53,232 nucleotides of DNA from Glomus cerebriforme (taxonomy: Eukaryota > Glomeromycota > Glomeromycetes > Glomerales > Glomeraceae), in contig QKYT01000001.1 in assembly GCA_003550305.1 (NCBI GenBank), positions 121,534-174,765 of the forward strand. The letters run 5' to 3'. This document shows positions 35,251 to 46,399 of the stretch, piece by piece (the stretch's first letter is position 1; every line of letters begins with the position of its first letter). The translations under genes and the position numbers were made by a program. The notes beneath the pieces are model-generated. The model was not told the DNA's origin, ran no database searches, and worked only from the letters and a program-made list of their open reading frames with translations.

Positions 35251-36190
35251 TTTGATAAAAAATTCGGATGAAAGATGTGTCTCTATGGAATATTGTTGAA
35301 AAGGTTAGTGTTTTCAACCTGTGTAGCAAATAAGAGCTAGAGAAAGGCGATGGGACAGATCAGGTTATAGGTCTTATTCTGTGAAAGGAAATCTGACTAG
35401 TTTGAAGGAAAATTAGTCTATGTATCTTTTTTCTTACCAATTTTGCTAATCAAAGACTTTGTTTTTAGGTTTTATTTAGACAATATTATATGAATATGAA
35501 GCAGACAACACTACCATCCCATGAGCATGGTGTTATGCGAAGGGAGGAGCATAATGCACTTCTTGTAAGTCCAATATTGGTAGGGCCATAGTAATACTTA
35601 CAATTTATATTTGATATAACTGAATGCATTTGTTTGATTATTATTCTAACATTAAATCTATAATGGGAAGTACAAATACAATCGGTGAAAAATATAAAAA
35701 TTCAAAAGATGGAGGATCTGATGATTCTAAATCTGAAGATTCTGAACTTTGAAACAGATTATTTAATAGTGTTAATAGTGTTATACATAAATGTTTTGTC
35801 AAAAATTGGGATGGAATCATAAATTGAGCTAATTTCTTGTTGAAATTATCAGTCATGTGATAAAGTAAATTGGTTATTCAAGAAATATTCACCACCACCT
35901 AACTTTCAAAGACTTACGTATTTGTGGTGCCTTAGAAGTATTTATTAATGAAAATACTCAGAAAAAATTTATGTCGAAGGCAGTATTCTAACCTTACATA
36001 TTTACAGTATTTCACACATTTGAACCAAAACGATATATTTTATTAAGGGTAAACAATTTTATTAATCATTGAACAAATGTTGATTTACAATTATGTTTCA
36101 GATTTCTGATCCTAATTCTAAACGTCAGATAGCTCAAATTGTTCAATTTATTTTATTAAAATTTAATTATTTCATAAAAAATATATTTCA
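35251..36190. other. Spacer between F-box relic and F-box gene
   Basis: A 71-codon minus-strand frame at 35641-35856 (MTDNFNKKLAQFMIPSQFLT...) has some protein character but no domain. A small hairpin GTTGAAAA/TTTTCAAC occurs near 35294. No supported gene. Confidence 0.35.
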
Positions 36191-37738
36191 TTACTTCCCT
36201 TGTACTATAGGAATAACTTCTTGAGCTTTTTTGACAGCTTTTTTTGAAGGAATACTATTATCACCATAAGATTTAAACAAAAATTTTAAAGATTTTAAAG
36301 TACCTTTAGATCTAGCGTATTGAGTAATTATATTTAAATGATCATCATTTATACCGTTATCTCTATATAAAAATAATTTTTTTAAAGGACAATCACAATT
36401 ATTTAAAAATGATTGTAAAGATTGTAAAGTAAAATCCCAATAAATTAATCCTAAATTTTGTAAAGTTTTAGGTAAAAATTTTCCTATTTCAGGAAATTTT
36501 TCATCATTATAAAAACCTTTACTTGATACATTATTTAATATAAGATGTTTTAATTGACTTTTTCTTAAAGGACAAAGTAATTTTAAAATATTAACGTTTA
36601 ATACTTTCATATCAAGATAAGATAAATTTGGACAATATTCAGCAATAGTTTCAATGATTTTTGTTGACGTTTCTGTTATACGTTCATCTAAAGTTAATTG
36701 ATTTAACGTATTTCTAGTATTATATAATAAAGAAATTAGAATATCTGGTGACATATCATTTTCACATAAATATAATCTTTTTAATCCAATGGGAGGAGAT
36801 TTAATCATGGGAGAAACATTTTCCAAGAAAAGACCATTACAATGTTGAAAAGAAATTGTATGTAAACGAGGACATGAAGATAAAAGATTAAAAATAATTG
36901 AATTATCGAATCTTGTTTTCGTGAATTCAAATTCTGTTAAAGAATCAATTTGAGATTCTAGAGCGGAAATTAAAGGATCTAAATTTAAATTCCAACAAGA
37001 AACAATAAAAGTTGAAAGATTCTGTTGAGCTTTAATTAATTCAATTAAACCATCCATTAAACCAGAACTTGATTCATGAAATTTGTAAACTTCTATATTA
37101 CGTATTCTCGTAGAAAGTTTTGATAAACCGAATAAAATTTTTGAAAGATTTTTTATGTCTATATCTTCCATACAACGAGCTCCAGTGATTTTAATCCTTT
37201 GAATATGTGAAAGTGAATTTGTAGCACCAGGAAAAGCTGTAATATCATTTATTTGTGAAAACCAAAATACTTTTGAAATATAAAGTTCATGAATTAAATT
37301 TGAATGATAAATGAAAAATTTTCCAAGTTCGTTTGTAATTAAATCAATCTTAAAATAATCATTATTATCATTCTCCTTATATTGATTATTAACACAATAC
37401 CATATATTAACATAAATTGATAATTCTCGAAAATTAAGTTTTTTTAAATATTTTGCGTAATTAAATAAAGGTTGTGATAATGATGATGTTGATTGTAAAA
37501 TAATTTTTAAATCCGTAGAAAGGGATTTTTCGTTTGCCATACATGAAATGTAAGTTTGTATAAGTTGTGAAGAAGGTTTCCATTGTAATCGACTAAATGG
37601 TCGACTCCATAATAATGGTACAACTTGACGACACCATGATCGATTTACCAAAAGACAATTAAATAAGGTCGATTTATTTTGTAAAAGGTGTATAAAGATT
37701 TGTTCGAGACATTCGAAAGGTATTAATTGTACCGACAT
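36191..37738 (-). CDS. F-box protein with leucine-rich-repeat-like region
   Basis: Intronless, 515 residues from the ATG at 37738 (MSVQLIPFECLEQIFIHLLQ), which starts immediately before the F-box. An in-frame ATG 22 codons upstream adds a Phe/Asn-rich leader encoded by poly-A/T and is unlikely. The F-box spans residues 5-47 (STLFNCLLVNRSWCRQVVPL then LWSRPFSRL). Repeats include LTEFEFTKTRFDNSIIFNLL, GLKRLYLCENDMSPDILISL, LNQLTLDERI and LKHLILNNVSSKGF. Probable substrate receptor of an SCF ubiquitin ligase; target unknown. It shares layout with the F-box gene at 7976 but the repeat region is quite different, so the two are distant members of an expanded family. Confidence 0.9.
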   Translation of the reverse strand: MSVQLIPFECLEQIFIHLLQNKSTLFNCLLVNRSWCRQVVPLLWSRPFSRLQWKPSSQLIQTYISCMANEKSLSTDLKIILQSTSSLSQPLFNYAKYLKKLNFRELSIYVNIWYCVNNQYKENDNNDYFKIDLITNELGKFFIYHSNLIHELYISKVFWFSQINDITAFPGATNSLSHIQRIKITGARCMEDIDIKNLSKILFGLSKLSTRIRNIEVYKFHESSSGLMDGLIELIKAQQNLSTFIVSCWNLNLDPLISALESQIDSLTEFEFTKTRFDNSIIFNLLSSCPRLHTISFQHCNGLFLENVSPMIKSPPIGLKRLYLCENDMSPDILISLLYNTRNTLNQLTLDERITETSTKIIETIAEYCPNLSYLDMKVLNVNILKLLCPLRKSQLKHLILNNVSSKGFYNDEKFPEIGKFLPKTLQNLGLIYWDFTLQSLQSFLNNCDCPLKKLFLYRDNGINDDHLNIITQYARSKGTLKSLKFLFKSYGDNSIPSKKAVKKAQEVIPIVQGK

Positions 37739-39224
37739 ATTTTTTTTTTGTAAATAATTTTGTACGGGATTGTTTAAATTGGCAAAAAAAAAAAAAAAGT
37801 TCAATATTTATTTGGTTTTTAAAACAAGATCATGTGTTCAATTAGTTAAACAAAACGTAATGAAGATCTATGATGTAATTGTGGCGATTACAAGAGTTAA
37901 AAACTCATTAAAGAATGGATTTGCATTATTAAGGTTTAATGGAGATTCCATATAAGAAAAACTCTTGCGCCAAAAAAAATAATATATATATATATATTAA
38001 AACAATGCATCATATGTTCTATTTGAGAGAAAATTTGACACATTTTAAAAACGCCTTATATAGTAATGTATACGGTTCACCCGAAAATTTTCTTTGATAA
38101 CGTGAAACTTTAAATGTAGCAGCCGTTTGATATAATTTTCCATTGTTTATATCAGATATGTTTATATGTTTGATAAACATCTTACAATTAAATGAATTAA
38201 TTAGAAAGACAATTCGGAACAAAAAGGAAAAATTATGACACTGCTGATCATGCAGTGACTGGTTTGACTTTTTACGCCTCAAAATGAAAAAAAAAAAAAA
38301 ATAGTGATAGAAATTATGTGAAGCCAACAATGATGACGTCTGTTCCGACCCTCTTAATGTAAAATCACGCTATTCATAATTTAATCCGATTTTTTTTTAA
38401 ACAGGTGATTAATAAAAAAAAATGTATTTTTTTTTTAATTGTTCTATTATATAAAAAATAATAATGTGTGAATTTTCTATTAATTGTAGGTCGGACAGAG
38501 AATTTACCACTAAAAGCAGTTTTTCGTCGATCTCCAATAAGTAATGTGCGAATATGAAATGGAGAAAAAAAAATTACTTCAATTTAGAACACTCATTTAT
38601 TGTTTCATAATCTCATTGAGATAGATCTGTTTAAAATGAGTAAATAAATTAAAATATATTTTTAAAGGAAATAATGAAATATAATAAAATATCTTACCTG
38701 ATACAATTAATTGCAATCGATACATTCTGAAACGCTCAATTAAAAACGAAATATTGTCCACTTCTACTAGAGTTTCCTAATGTAAATAGATCATTACCTG
38801 AGTTAAATTTACAAGATAATAAAAACAAATAAATCTATAAAAATTTACTATTGTGGTCATTTCATTTGATATCCTTTTTTTATTTGAGAATAAATTATTA
38901 CATTACATTTATACCAACATTTAAAAATATCATCCCTTAATTCCGGCCGAACATTATAATTTCGGTCAGAATTAGGACAAAAATTTCATAATCTACGGTA
39001 AATAATAATAAAAAATGTAAAATCTGTTTTTTTCTCAAAAAACTAAATATTAACCTTTTATTAAAAAATATATAGAAACTCTAATAATTATTAGACCGGT
39101 GACAATCACCTCCTACTTTAAAATACTATTTAACACCATTCTCCCCATTCTAGTTTATATAAAAATACATAAATTTTTTTACTTAAAATTGCAGAGACCT
39201 AATAGTTTTATTTCTTCTCTTTTA
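37739..39224. other. Gene-free stretch
   Basis: Short frames on both strands (e.g. 37770-37955 plus, 38019-38330 minus) lack domain character. A (TA)n tract lies near 37982-37998. Confidence 0.4.
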
Positions 39225-39671
39225 GAATTTCTAGAATAATTGGTAATCTTTGGTTTTTCGGTTACGGACATGTTGTTGGCAATATCTTTTGCAAACTGTC
39301 AAATCAGCTGTTTCAACAATAAATTCTGTACTAAAAATGTTTGCCAATTTAGCACCATAACCATTGCGATTTCTCCATCTTTTGATTAATTATCTAAAAA
39401 TAATAATAAAAATAAAAATTAATAATAAATAAAGCCATTATAGTTAAAAATTTACCATCACAATTGAGAAAAATCAATTTGTAGAAATAAAATAAAATAT
39501 TTTAGTTTTCTTTTTAAATATTATTAATAATATAACTTTTTTCAAAAAAAAAATCATACCTGTTTCTTTGATCATTTTTTCCTTTTGATTTTTATCAGTT
39601 TCTCCTTCGATCAATTTAGCCATATTGACTGAAATATAAGTATTAAGACAGATGGTCCAACATCTTAACAT
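39225..39671 (-). pseudogene. Decayed two- or three-exon gene fragment
   Basis: The minus strand has a first segment MAKLIEGETDKNQKEKMIKE ending at a good donor (ACAG|GTATGA). A later segment reads IKRWRNRNGYGAKLANIFST then ADLTVCKRYCQQHVRNRKTK. After it come a TAG and a TAA where a Gln codon would keep the frame open. An acceptor (TTTTTAG) is present before the second segment, but the phase does not match, so an exon is damaged or missing. Family not recognised; the Cys/His content (CKRYCQQH) could bind a metal. Confidence 0.4.
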
Positions 39672-40055
39672 TTAGGTCAACGGTAAGTATTTATTTGTTT
39701 TCTTATCAGGTAAGTAAGATTGGTTAAACTGCCGACGCTTTCTTTTCGAAGGGGGTCGTTCCAATTGGGAGAACTCATGCTAGATGGTTAAATTAGTTAA
39801 GGTACTTTTCTATAATATCTTTATAATGTAATTACATAGCTCTCGTTTGACTATTCTTATATAATCAGAAGTAGGGTGTATAAAGATACAAAGTAAATAA
39901 ATAAGTATTACGACAGAATTATAAAATAATTTAAATAATTTAAATCGAAAAGGGACCGTATGTTTATAAATTTTTTGGTTCAGGAAGATTATTAAAATCA
40001 AGTAATCTATTGGTATTGTTGTATCCCAAACGTAACCATGTCCCAAATTCGACTT
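39672..40055. other. Gene-free stretch
   Basis: No supported gene; leads into the MITE at 40056. Additional CCCAAA..CGTAACCATGTCCC phrases just left of it suggest the element may be slightly longer. Confidence 0.4.
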
Positions 40056-40292
40056 GGAATATCCCAAATCGAACTTGGGACAGCCTCCGAAATTTAGTAA
40101 ATTTAAATGTTTAACGTCTCAAACTACCATCTAAGACTAGGTTAGTTTGGGACATGATCAAGTTTGAATATGCATGATACAAGTTTATCGTAGTATGAGA
40201 TGCACAAGTAAAGTTGCCTGCCAAAATTAAGGAATTTCGACATGTCGAAATTGTCGGATATAAGATTTTCCCAAGTTTGATTTGGGATATTC
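40056..40292. mobile_element. MITE-like element, copy 1
   Basis: Left end GGAATATCCCAAATCGAACT.. and the complement of the right end (40269-40292) are identical over 24 bases except one, giving terminal inverted repeats of GAATATCCCAAATC(G/A)AAC type. About 237 bp, non-coding. A diverged relative lies at 49769-49915. Non-autonomous DNA transposon family; superfamily not fixed because no clear target-site duplication is seen. Confidence 0.7.
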
Positions 40293-41091
40293 AATCAACC
40301 ATCGGTTTAAACTTAGTCGATTTAATGGATTTGCATCTCACAACCAATTGGGATACTTTAATATTAAACCTTGGTCTAAGTCCTTGACAGTAATAAATGA
40401 GAAAAGAAAGTAAAAGATATCATTAAACATATCCATTTGTAAATTTTGTATCCAGTGTATGTTTCGATTTTTCTATTTTTTCTGAATGACTGGTGGAATA
40501 TATAGTAGTACAAATTATCCATTAAATTAACCGCCCGAAACGATTCACAAAATTTTAAAAATTTTTTTATTTATTAAAATGAATCTTATTTTATTTATTT
40601 ATAAACATATTTGAGTAATTTACATTTAAAATTATTAAAAAAAAAAAAAAAATAAGAAAATCTAATATTACTACTCAATTTGTATTTTTTTATATCATTA
40701 TTTCTTCCTATTTCTGCTAAACTGTTTCCACAATTAAGAGATTGGCATCTTTTTTCTTACTTTGTTTATATACATGTTTTCTTCAATTTGGTCTTTCCAT
40801 TTCGTCCCTTTTCTTTTATTTCCTTTCTGATTTCTTTTTTATCTGTTATTATGGCCACCTGTTTCTTTTATTATTCTTTTGACGTCCAATCATTACTACT
40901 CTTAATCATTCACCAGAGTCCTCCTTTAGCTAATATTCTCTTTCGCTTGTTATTTCTTTAACTTGTTATTTGTCCTTTTTCTTTTTTTTCTACATTTTCT
41001 TTCTGCATCTCCACTGTTATCTTGAACTCATATTTCTTTATTGTATACATTATTTCTTTTTTATATTTATTATTTATTCTATTATTTTTCC
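40293..41091. other. Stretch with strong pyrimidine bias
   Basis: From about 40680 to 41480 the plus strand is dominated by T and C with little G. A 93-codon plus frame at 40680-40961 is Phe/Leu/Ser-rich because of this bias and is not accepted as a gene. The minus strand is Lys/Glu-rich with stops and could be a decayed charged coiled-coil gene. Confidence 0.35.
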
Positions 41092-41480
41092 AATCTTAAG
41101 TAAAGTTTTAATTTTTCACAGTCCAACATGCTGAAATTGGTTGATTATCTTGAATATTTCTTCCTTAAAGTTGTTACGTATTTTTAATTTTATCTTGAAG
41201 TATTATTTCTTTCTTCTTTTTCTTTAATAGTCTTGCAAAATCTTGATCTCTTTAATCTTTAACGTTGCTTCATAATATCCTTTTCTTTTTTCATTAATTT
41301 TTTAATCTTAAATATAGCCTTTTTTCACAATCCAACAAGCTGAAATGGTTTATTATCTCCTTAAAGTTGTTACGTATTTCTAATTTTTATCTTGAAGTAG
41401 TGTTTCGTTCTTCTTTTTTCATAATCTTGCAAAATCTTTCCATCACGATGATCTCTTTAATCTTTAACGTTGCTTCATAA
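41092..41480. repeat. Tandem duplication of ~200 bp
   Basis: 41092-41274 and 41303-41480 align along their length, sharing CTCCTTAAAGTTGTTACGTA-type phrases, ATCTTGAAGTA, CTTGCAAAATCTT and CTTTAACGTTGCTTCATAA. The offset is about 211 bases and the copies differ by small indels and substitutions. Confidence 0.8.
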
Positions 41481-41578
41481 ACATAAATACAAGGAAATAA
41501 AGGGGGGAATACTAATCTAAACCAAACCAGCCAGTTAGGAGATACTCAACTATCTGACTGGTTTTTCCTTGCCTGATA

Positions 41579-41663
41579 NNNNNNNNNNNNNNNNNNNNNN
41601 NNNNNNNNNNNNNNNNNNNNNNNNNNNNNNNNNNNNNNNNNNNNNNNNNNNNNNNNNNNNNNN
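41579..41663. other. Assembly gap (85 N)
   Basis: Unknown bases. A 14-base imperfect inverted repeat (41524-41537 against 41551-41564, AAACCAG core) lies directly before it, so a repeat or secondary structure may have blocked assembly. Confidence 0.99.
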
Positions 41664-42065
41664 CTCATATGCAGTATAAGGAAGATAAGAGAGATGTTGT
41701 TGGATAATGGGGTTTTGTGTATGATTATTAATTATCTGTAAATTTGCAAGCAAGAGGAGGGAGTCTAAAGTAAAATCAAAAGGGAAAAAGAGATAAAATT
41801 TAATAATATAAAAAAATCTCTTGAAAAAGATGGTGGTATTTATAAATTTTATTTTTTCATTTGTATAAAATTTACAAAGGATATGTCATATGAACTTATT
41901 ATGTAATCATAATTAATCAATATTAAATTAATACTTAATTTAGTAATGGGCTTATGAGTCACTGTTCATATCTTGCGTCATTTGTTATATTTTTTGTTAA
42001 ATTTCTATCATGGCTTATATCGTAATAATATCGTAATAAGGTCAGGAGCAATCAGTTTTATATAA

Positions 42066-42619
42066 CTAAATCTCTATGAATTAACTCATTCGCGTGAATT
42101 TTATTAAGCCCATTTGCAATCTGATAATCTGTAAATTATTGACTTAGTAATCCAATTACATCTGCCGCATAATTCAAAACCATCATATAATTTTTCTGTG
42201 ACTGGATCTTGAGTTATTCCATAAAGACTAATAATAGAATAATAATTTCATGGTGCGACGTAATCTAAAATAAAAAAGAAATACATTAGTAAAATTATAA
42301 TTTGAAATTCATTAATGAATTTTAATGTAACATTTTTTAATTATTTAAACTTTTGAATTATATCGATACCAATTTTGATTTTCATTTTTCCAACTCCATA
42401 TACATGCAATATATTCAATATTATAAAATCTATCATAAGGTAATTAAGGTATCCACTCTAATACTTCATACAAATGTTTTGATAGCCGAGTATCTTAATC
42501 AATATCATTATTACCACTAGTCCAATTTTTGAAATCTTGTTAAAATCGTTTTGCGTTACATGCATTACATCATTTATACCCAGTATTATTTCTATTACAT
42601 TCTTCACAGAATAAACTTT
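42066..42619 (-). pseudogene. Decayed protein kinase gene
   Basis: The minus strand shows, in order: a Cys-rich N-terminal segment (CEECNRNNTGYK, stop, CNACNAKRF, stop, QDFKNWTSGNNDID), then TRLSKHLYEVLEWIP and YDRFYNIEYIACIWSW. After a gap with an intron-like AT stretch come YGITQDPVTE(K) and GLNKIHANELIHRDL. The last includes the HRD motif of a kinase catalytic loop. The CxxC...CxxC header before a kinase domain is typical of the expanded kinases of arbuscular-mycorrhizal fungi. Stops include TGA where TGG (Trp) and TAA where CAA (Gln) are expected, and there are frameshifts; the gene is dead. Confidence 0.7.
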
Positions 42620-43616
42620 ATTACACGAAATAAGTTTTAAAAATAATAAAATAATAATAAATTTGCTACCAGAAGAAGAATAATTAAAATGCTACAATTC
42701 CTTTTTATAATCCGGGTAACAAATGTCATGCTATATTCAATATTACTGAGACCATAATATGTAAAAACTATAATGACCGGTAATGTAAAATATTTTATTA
42801 TAATCAAGTGTCAACACTTTTTAATTTGGACAATAAAAGTGTAAGTGTTAACGTGGATTTAATACTATTATATAATTAGGGGTTGAAAATATTTTCAATG
42901 TTTCCAAAAAAAAGTTACGAAGTCTGGAATTGAATTGTATACTGATAATTATCCAATTTTCAGTAGGCAAATAAAACAACTTTACTTATTCCTTTATTAT
43001 TTATGTAAAATGAACAGATTCAGTTTGCTAAAACTAATATTTAGGAATACATATTCAGTTAATAAAAAAAAAATACTCAAAAAATAAAAACTATTGCACA
43101 CAGATATTATAAATTGCTCATGGCAATCTGTAAAAACATTTTCCTGAATTTTTGTCTGTAAATTATTGAAATTGCATTGGTTGTTAATTCCAGGTTTGTA
43201 ACAGTAGAAAGAGGTTGATTGAACAGACTATTCTTGATAAGATCTGTGATTTTTGTATTCCATAACAAAAGATTTCTTTTCACTTTATTATTCTCATTAA
43301 TAATTTGTACTTGAATATACTCAAATACTGTATATTTAAGTATTCAAATGTTAACTTGAATAAAATTCAATCAAATAATTAATTATAAATAAACATTAGT
43401 TTAAACTTAAACAGTCTAATCAGTTAAAAATTTATTGTCAAATATTTAAAAAAAATATCAGCATTCCTTATAAATAAAAAAAAAAGAATCTTATGCACCT
43501 TAAAAATCAAAATTATTTAAAATAACATTGTTTAAAATTAAATAAATCTTTCATTGTGTTAAAATTAAAAAAATATTTATAATTCTATTATTCAAAAATA
43601 AAAAAACTTATCTCCA
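42620..43616. other. Gene-free stretch
   Basis: AT-rich; nothing recognised beyond short repeats of TATTCAA type near 43310-43350. Confidence 0.4.
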
Positions 43617-44760
43617 TTTATTTGAATATGTAAATTTTGCGGGCCGATTGTATTGTTGTACAAATCTTCTGATAACAATGCGCATATCATCTCTTGCTCC
43701 AACAAGTAAAGATCCTTTGTAAGATGGGTCTGACCCAAAATAGGAATCGACCTCATTTTTCAAAAGCGCCATATTCATTTCTTTATTTCCACCACAATTA
43801 CCTATAAAATATCATTTTCAAATTTTAAAATTTTATCCTTCTGAGGGAACTTTTTGATTAGTTCCTTAGTGAGCTGCAGCCACAGCAAAGACAGAGGATT
43901 CACTGAATTTTTGGAGTAGTTTTTTGCCCTCCCAAACTTTATCAATTATTTGAGACATGTACGTCTATGGATTGGAATTATGAATTTTTTTGAACAATTT
44001 ATTATAACATAATTTGACAGCTGGATTATTAAATTTGAATCAAAGTGGAGGGAAAATATTATCTAAAGCATTGATGTTGCACATATACATAAATATTTGT
44101 TTGTAATTAAAGTTTAAACAGGATATTTAAACGAGTCAAATACAGATAAAAATGGAAACCTTTTTCATGCATTTTTCACTATTCTGAAGGATTTGTTTCC
44201 GGATGTATAAATTGTATCCAAAATTGATTTTTTACCCTATTTTGAATCAGAATGCTCTGTGGTTTGCATTACATTTGTATTATTGATTGCTGATTATTTA
44301 TATTATAATCAATTTGAATATTCTTTATAAAAAATTCAAGTTCTTGAATTATTAAATCTCTTGCACTTTGCTTTACAAATTAAGTTTTGCTTTTTGAATA
44401 TTTTTGTGAAATACCTCCTAATCCCTGGTTTTCCTTTCACTCCTGAATCTGGGAGGGTGTCATTTGTGTGCCACCATGGCAATATAAAATATGAAAGATA
44501 AAATATTTTCAATATTATCTTTAAGCTCATTTTTCATGATTATCTTCTTGTGACTGTGATAGACGTTTTTCTAAAAATATTTTATATTCTGATTCGTTCA
44601 TCCGGGGCGGAGCTGGTGATGTTCCTACAAATTTACATTCTTTGGAAGAATGTCCTTCAAAATCTGATGATGATAGTGCTATATTTTCATCAGTTTGAGA
44701 TTTAATTGTTGCAATTATTGCTAAAATTGCTGAATACATTAGTGAAATTGTCTATTATTT
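43617..44760 (-). pseudogene. Long decayed coding stretch, unknown protein
   Basis: The minus strand reads as protein in several linked pieces: MYSAILAIIATIKSQTDENI then FEGHSSKECKFVGTSPAPPR; VKQSARDLIIQELEFFIKNI; FKFNNPAVKLCYNKLFKKIH; and IIDKVWEGKKLLQKFSESS followed by VFAVAAAH. Then, after an acceptor-like TTTTATAG, comes a final segment GNCGGNKEMNMALLKNEVDS with FGSDPSYKGSLLVGARDDMR, ending NKWR and a stop. The last segment has no stop for about 65 codons. It may be the C-terminal half of a transposon protein whose hAT-like part lies just upstream (44940-45125), or a separate gene. Not named. Confidence 0.45.
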
Positions 44761-44939
44761 TGCTCTACTTAATAATCTTATAATTTTTCAAATACAAAAG
44801 TTTAGGTAATTTGAAGCAAATGCAACAAGTGGAGTATTAGTAGTAGCATATAGAGTTTGCTTCAATCTGTATAAGTAGTTAAATTAATAATCTTAGCAAT
44901 ATATTAAAAATTAATTAATCTCTTTGCCTGAAGAATTAA

Positions 44940-45125
44940 TTCTTTTACTAATTAAGACTTTTTCAATAGTTAATTGTAATGTGTGTGCTGTACATAGAAG
45001 GTGAAAAACAGTTTGTCATTGACCAACCTGTCTTTTTATATTACTTTCATTATCTGTTGTTAAAGTTAATACTTTGATATAATTCTCCATTCTGTTAAAA
45101 AGCATTTAATTATTTCATTTATGTG
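44940..45125 (-). pseudogene. hAT-type transposase fragment
   Basis: Minus-strand frame: NEIIKCFLTEWRIISKVLTL then TTDNESNIKRQ, and after a stop HLLCTAHTLQLTIEKVLIS. The spacing EW.I..KVLTLTTDN.SN followed by C.AHTLQL is the characteristic core of hAT transposases around the second catalytic aspartate. Flanking sequence is damaged; a Gln-to-stop change splits the motif. Confidence 0.65.
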
Positions 45126-45135
45126 ACATTTAGTA

Positions 45136-45288
45136 CTAGTCTTTTTTTTGTGCTGCCCACATTCCCATCCTTGCTTCATACTCCGCTACTTCCCTTTCCC
45201 TTACTATATCACTAAGCACGCTGTTATAATTTTTCAGCGTCTTATCTCCTCCCTCCTTCATTATTTCCTTCTCGTTGTATAGTACAAT
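45136..45288 (-). mobile_element. Inserted retroelement-like 3' fragment with A-run
   Basis: A 50-codon open stretch, less AT-rich than its surroundings, reads IVLYNEKEIMKEGGDKTLKN then YNSVLSDIVREREVAEYEAR and MGMWAAQKKD before a TAG. Near its 3' end the DNA has an A8 run. It abuts the hAT fragment. The sharp base-composition change and the helical, charged product suggest a gag-like or LINE-derived fragment that landed in older decayed DNA. Confidence 0.4.
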
Positions 45289-46017
45289 TCCCAACCCTAA
45301 TAATTATAGGAATATCTTCTTTATCAAGAGGACTATGCACATTTGTTATAATATTGACATTAATTACCCAATCTTCTGCAGTAAAGAATTTCCCTTAACT
45401 CTTTGTAATGTTGTTAAAGATTTCAATCTTGAGAAATTCAAATAATTGATATGGATGAATTGGATAATTTACGAAATAATTATTATGAAAGGGATTTGTT
45501 GTAAATAAATTGTACAATATGATTCTTTCAGGCAAAAGAATGTGAATAAACACCTATTACTTGGGGAAGTCCTAAATGCTCAAGGATGAAGTAAGAACAA
45601 GTGTCACACCAATACTTTGGGTGTAGTTTTAGTTTGTTTGAAATATTGGTTTATGGCAGTGCAAATGGATTTGCAAATGTAGGAAATATGTATATTGTCT
45701 TTGTTGAGGTGAATTATTAGAAATAAAAGTATCTTGTAATGCCCTCTTTTAAAAATTTTGAGGTCCTAATTTGTTGATATTATTAAGTTCTATTTTCTGA
45801 TAATCTGTTTGGTAATGAATATTTTTTTTCCTTAAAAGAATCAAACAAATCTAAAGTTGTCTTTTCAAATTATCAACTATAATCCATTAGAAGTTTAGTT
45901 TTTTAAATAAAATTATATTTGCAAAAGTATTTTTTGCATTTTGTTAAAAATTAGATAAAAGATTAAACTTATTATCAAAATTTTCATTTTATCCATATAT
46001 GAATTTTAATTGGAAGA
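45289..46017. other. Decayed transposon debris
   Basis: The minus strand contains isolated protein-like pieces (EHLGLPQVIGVYSHSFA, EDWVINVNIITNVHSPLDKE) between stops. No family is certain. Confidence 0.35.
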
Positions 46018-46112
46018 CATTTCTTCAAAGAAATTCTTTAGCAAGACAGCTTGTGTGCTTTGGATCATTGTCTTGTTGTTTTAGAAGTTTTGCTATGTAC
46101 ACTAACAATAAT
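46018..46112 (-). pseudogene. Tc1/mariner transposase motif
   Basis: Minus-strand codons give KQQDNDPKHTSCLAKEFL followed by a TGA. QQDNDPKHTS is the signature around the second catalytic aspartate of Tc1/mariner DDE transposases. Only this short piece is recognisable. Confidence 0.65.
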
Positions 46113-46399
46113 AAATAATATACTGTATATTTACATAATTTTTTTAAATTCAAAGTAATTTAGCATGTTTACTTTGTAAAGTTAAAAATTTATAAGGATA
46201 ATAGAGGTGATGATAAAATAAGGAAAAAAAGGGCATGAGGCAAATTATTTGTTAACTATGAAGATTCTTTCTAAAATATTCTTCCTTCAGATAGATCGAG
46301 GTGAAACCTAAATTGGTGACTTGTGCTATGTAGTGAAGAAGAGAATCATAATCATTATTTCCATCAGATTGCTGGCTGATTGGGATCCTTCATTAAAAA

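Noticed and set aside
36191..37804. Longer F-box protein starting MNFFFFFANL
   Set aside because: The 22 extra residues come from a poly-A/T tract; the F-box starts right after the MSVQLIP methionine.
38019..38330. 103-residue minus-strand frame
   Set aside because: Begins with a Phe run from poly-T, no domain, stops and base drift around it; not enough support for a gene.
40680..40961. 93-residue hydrophobic plus-strand frame (possible membrane protein)
   Set aside because: Its Phe/Leu/Ser content is explained by the pyrimidine-biased tract, which continues beyond the frame.
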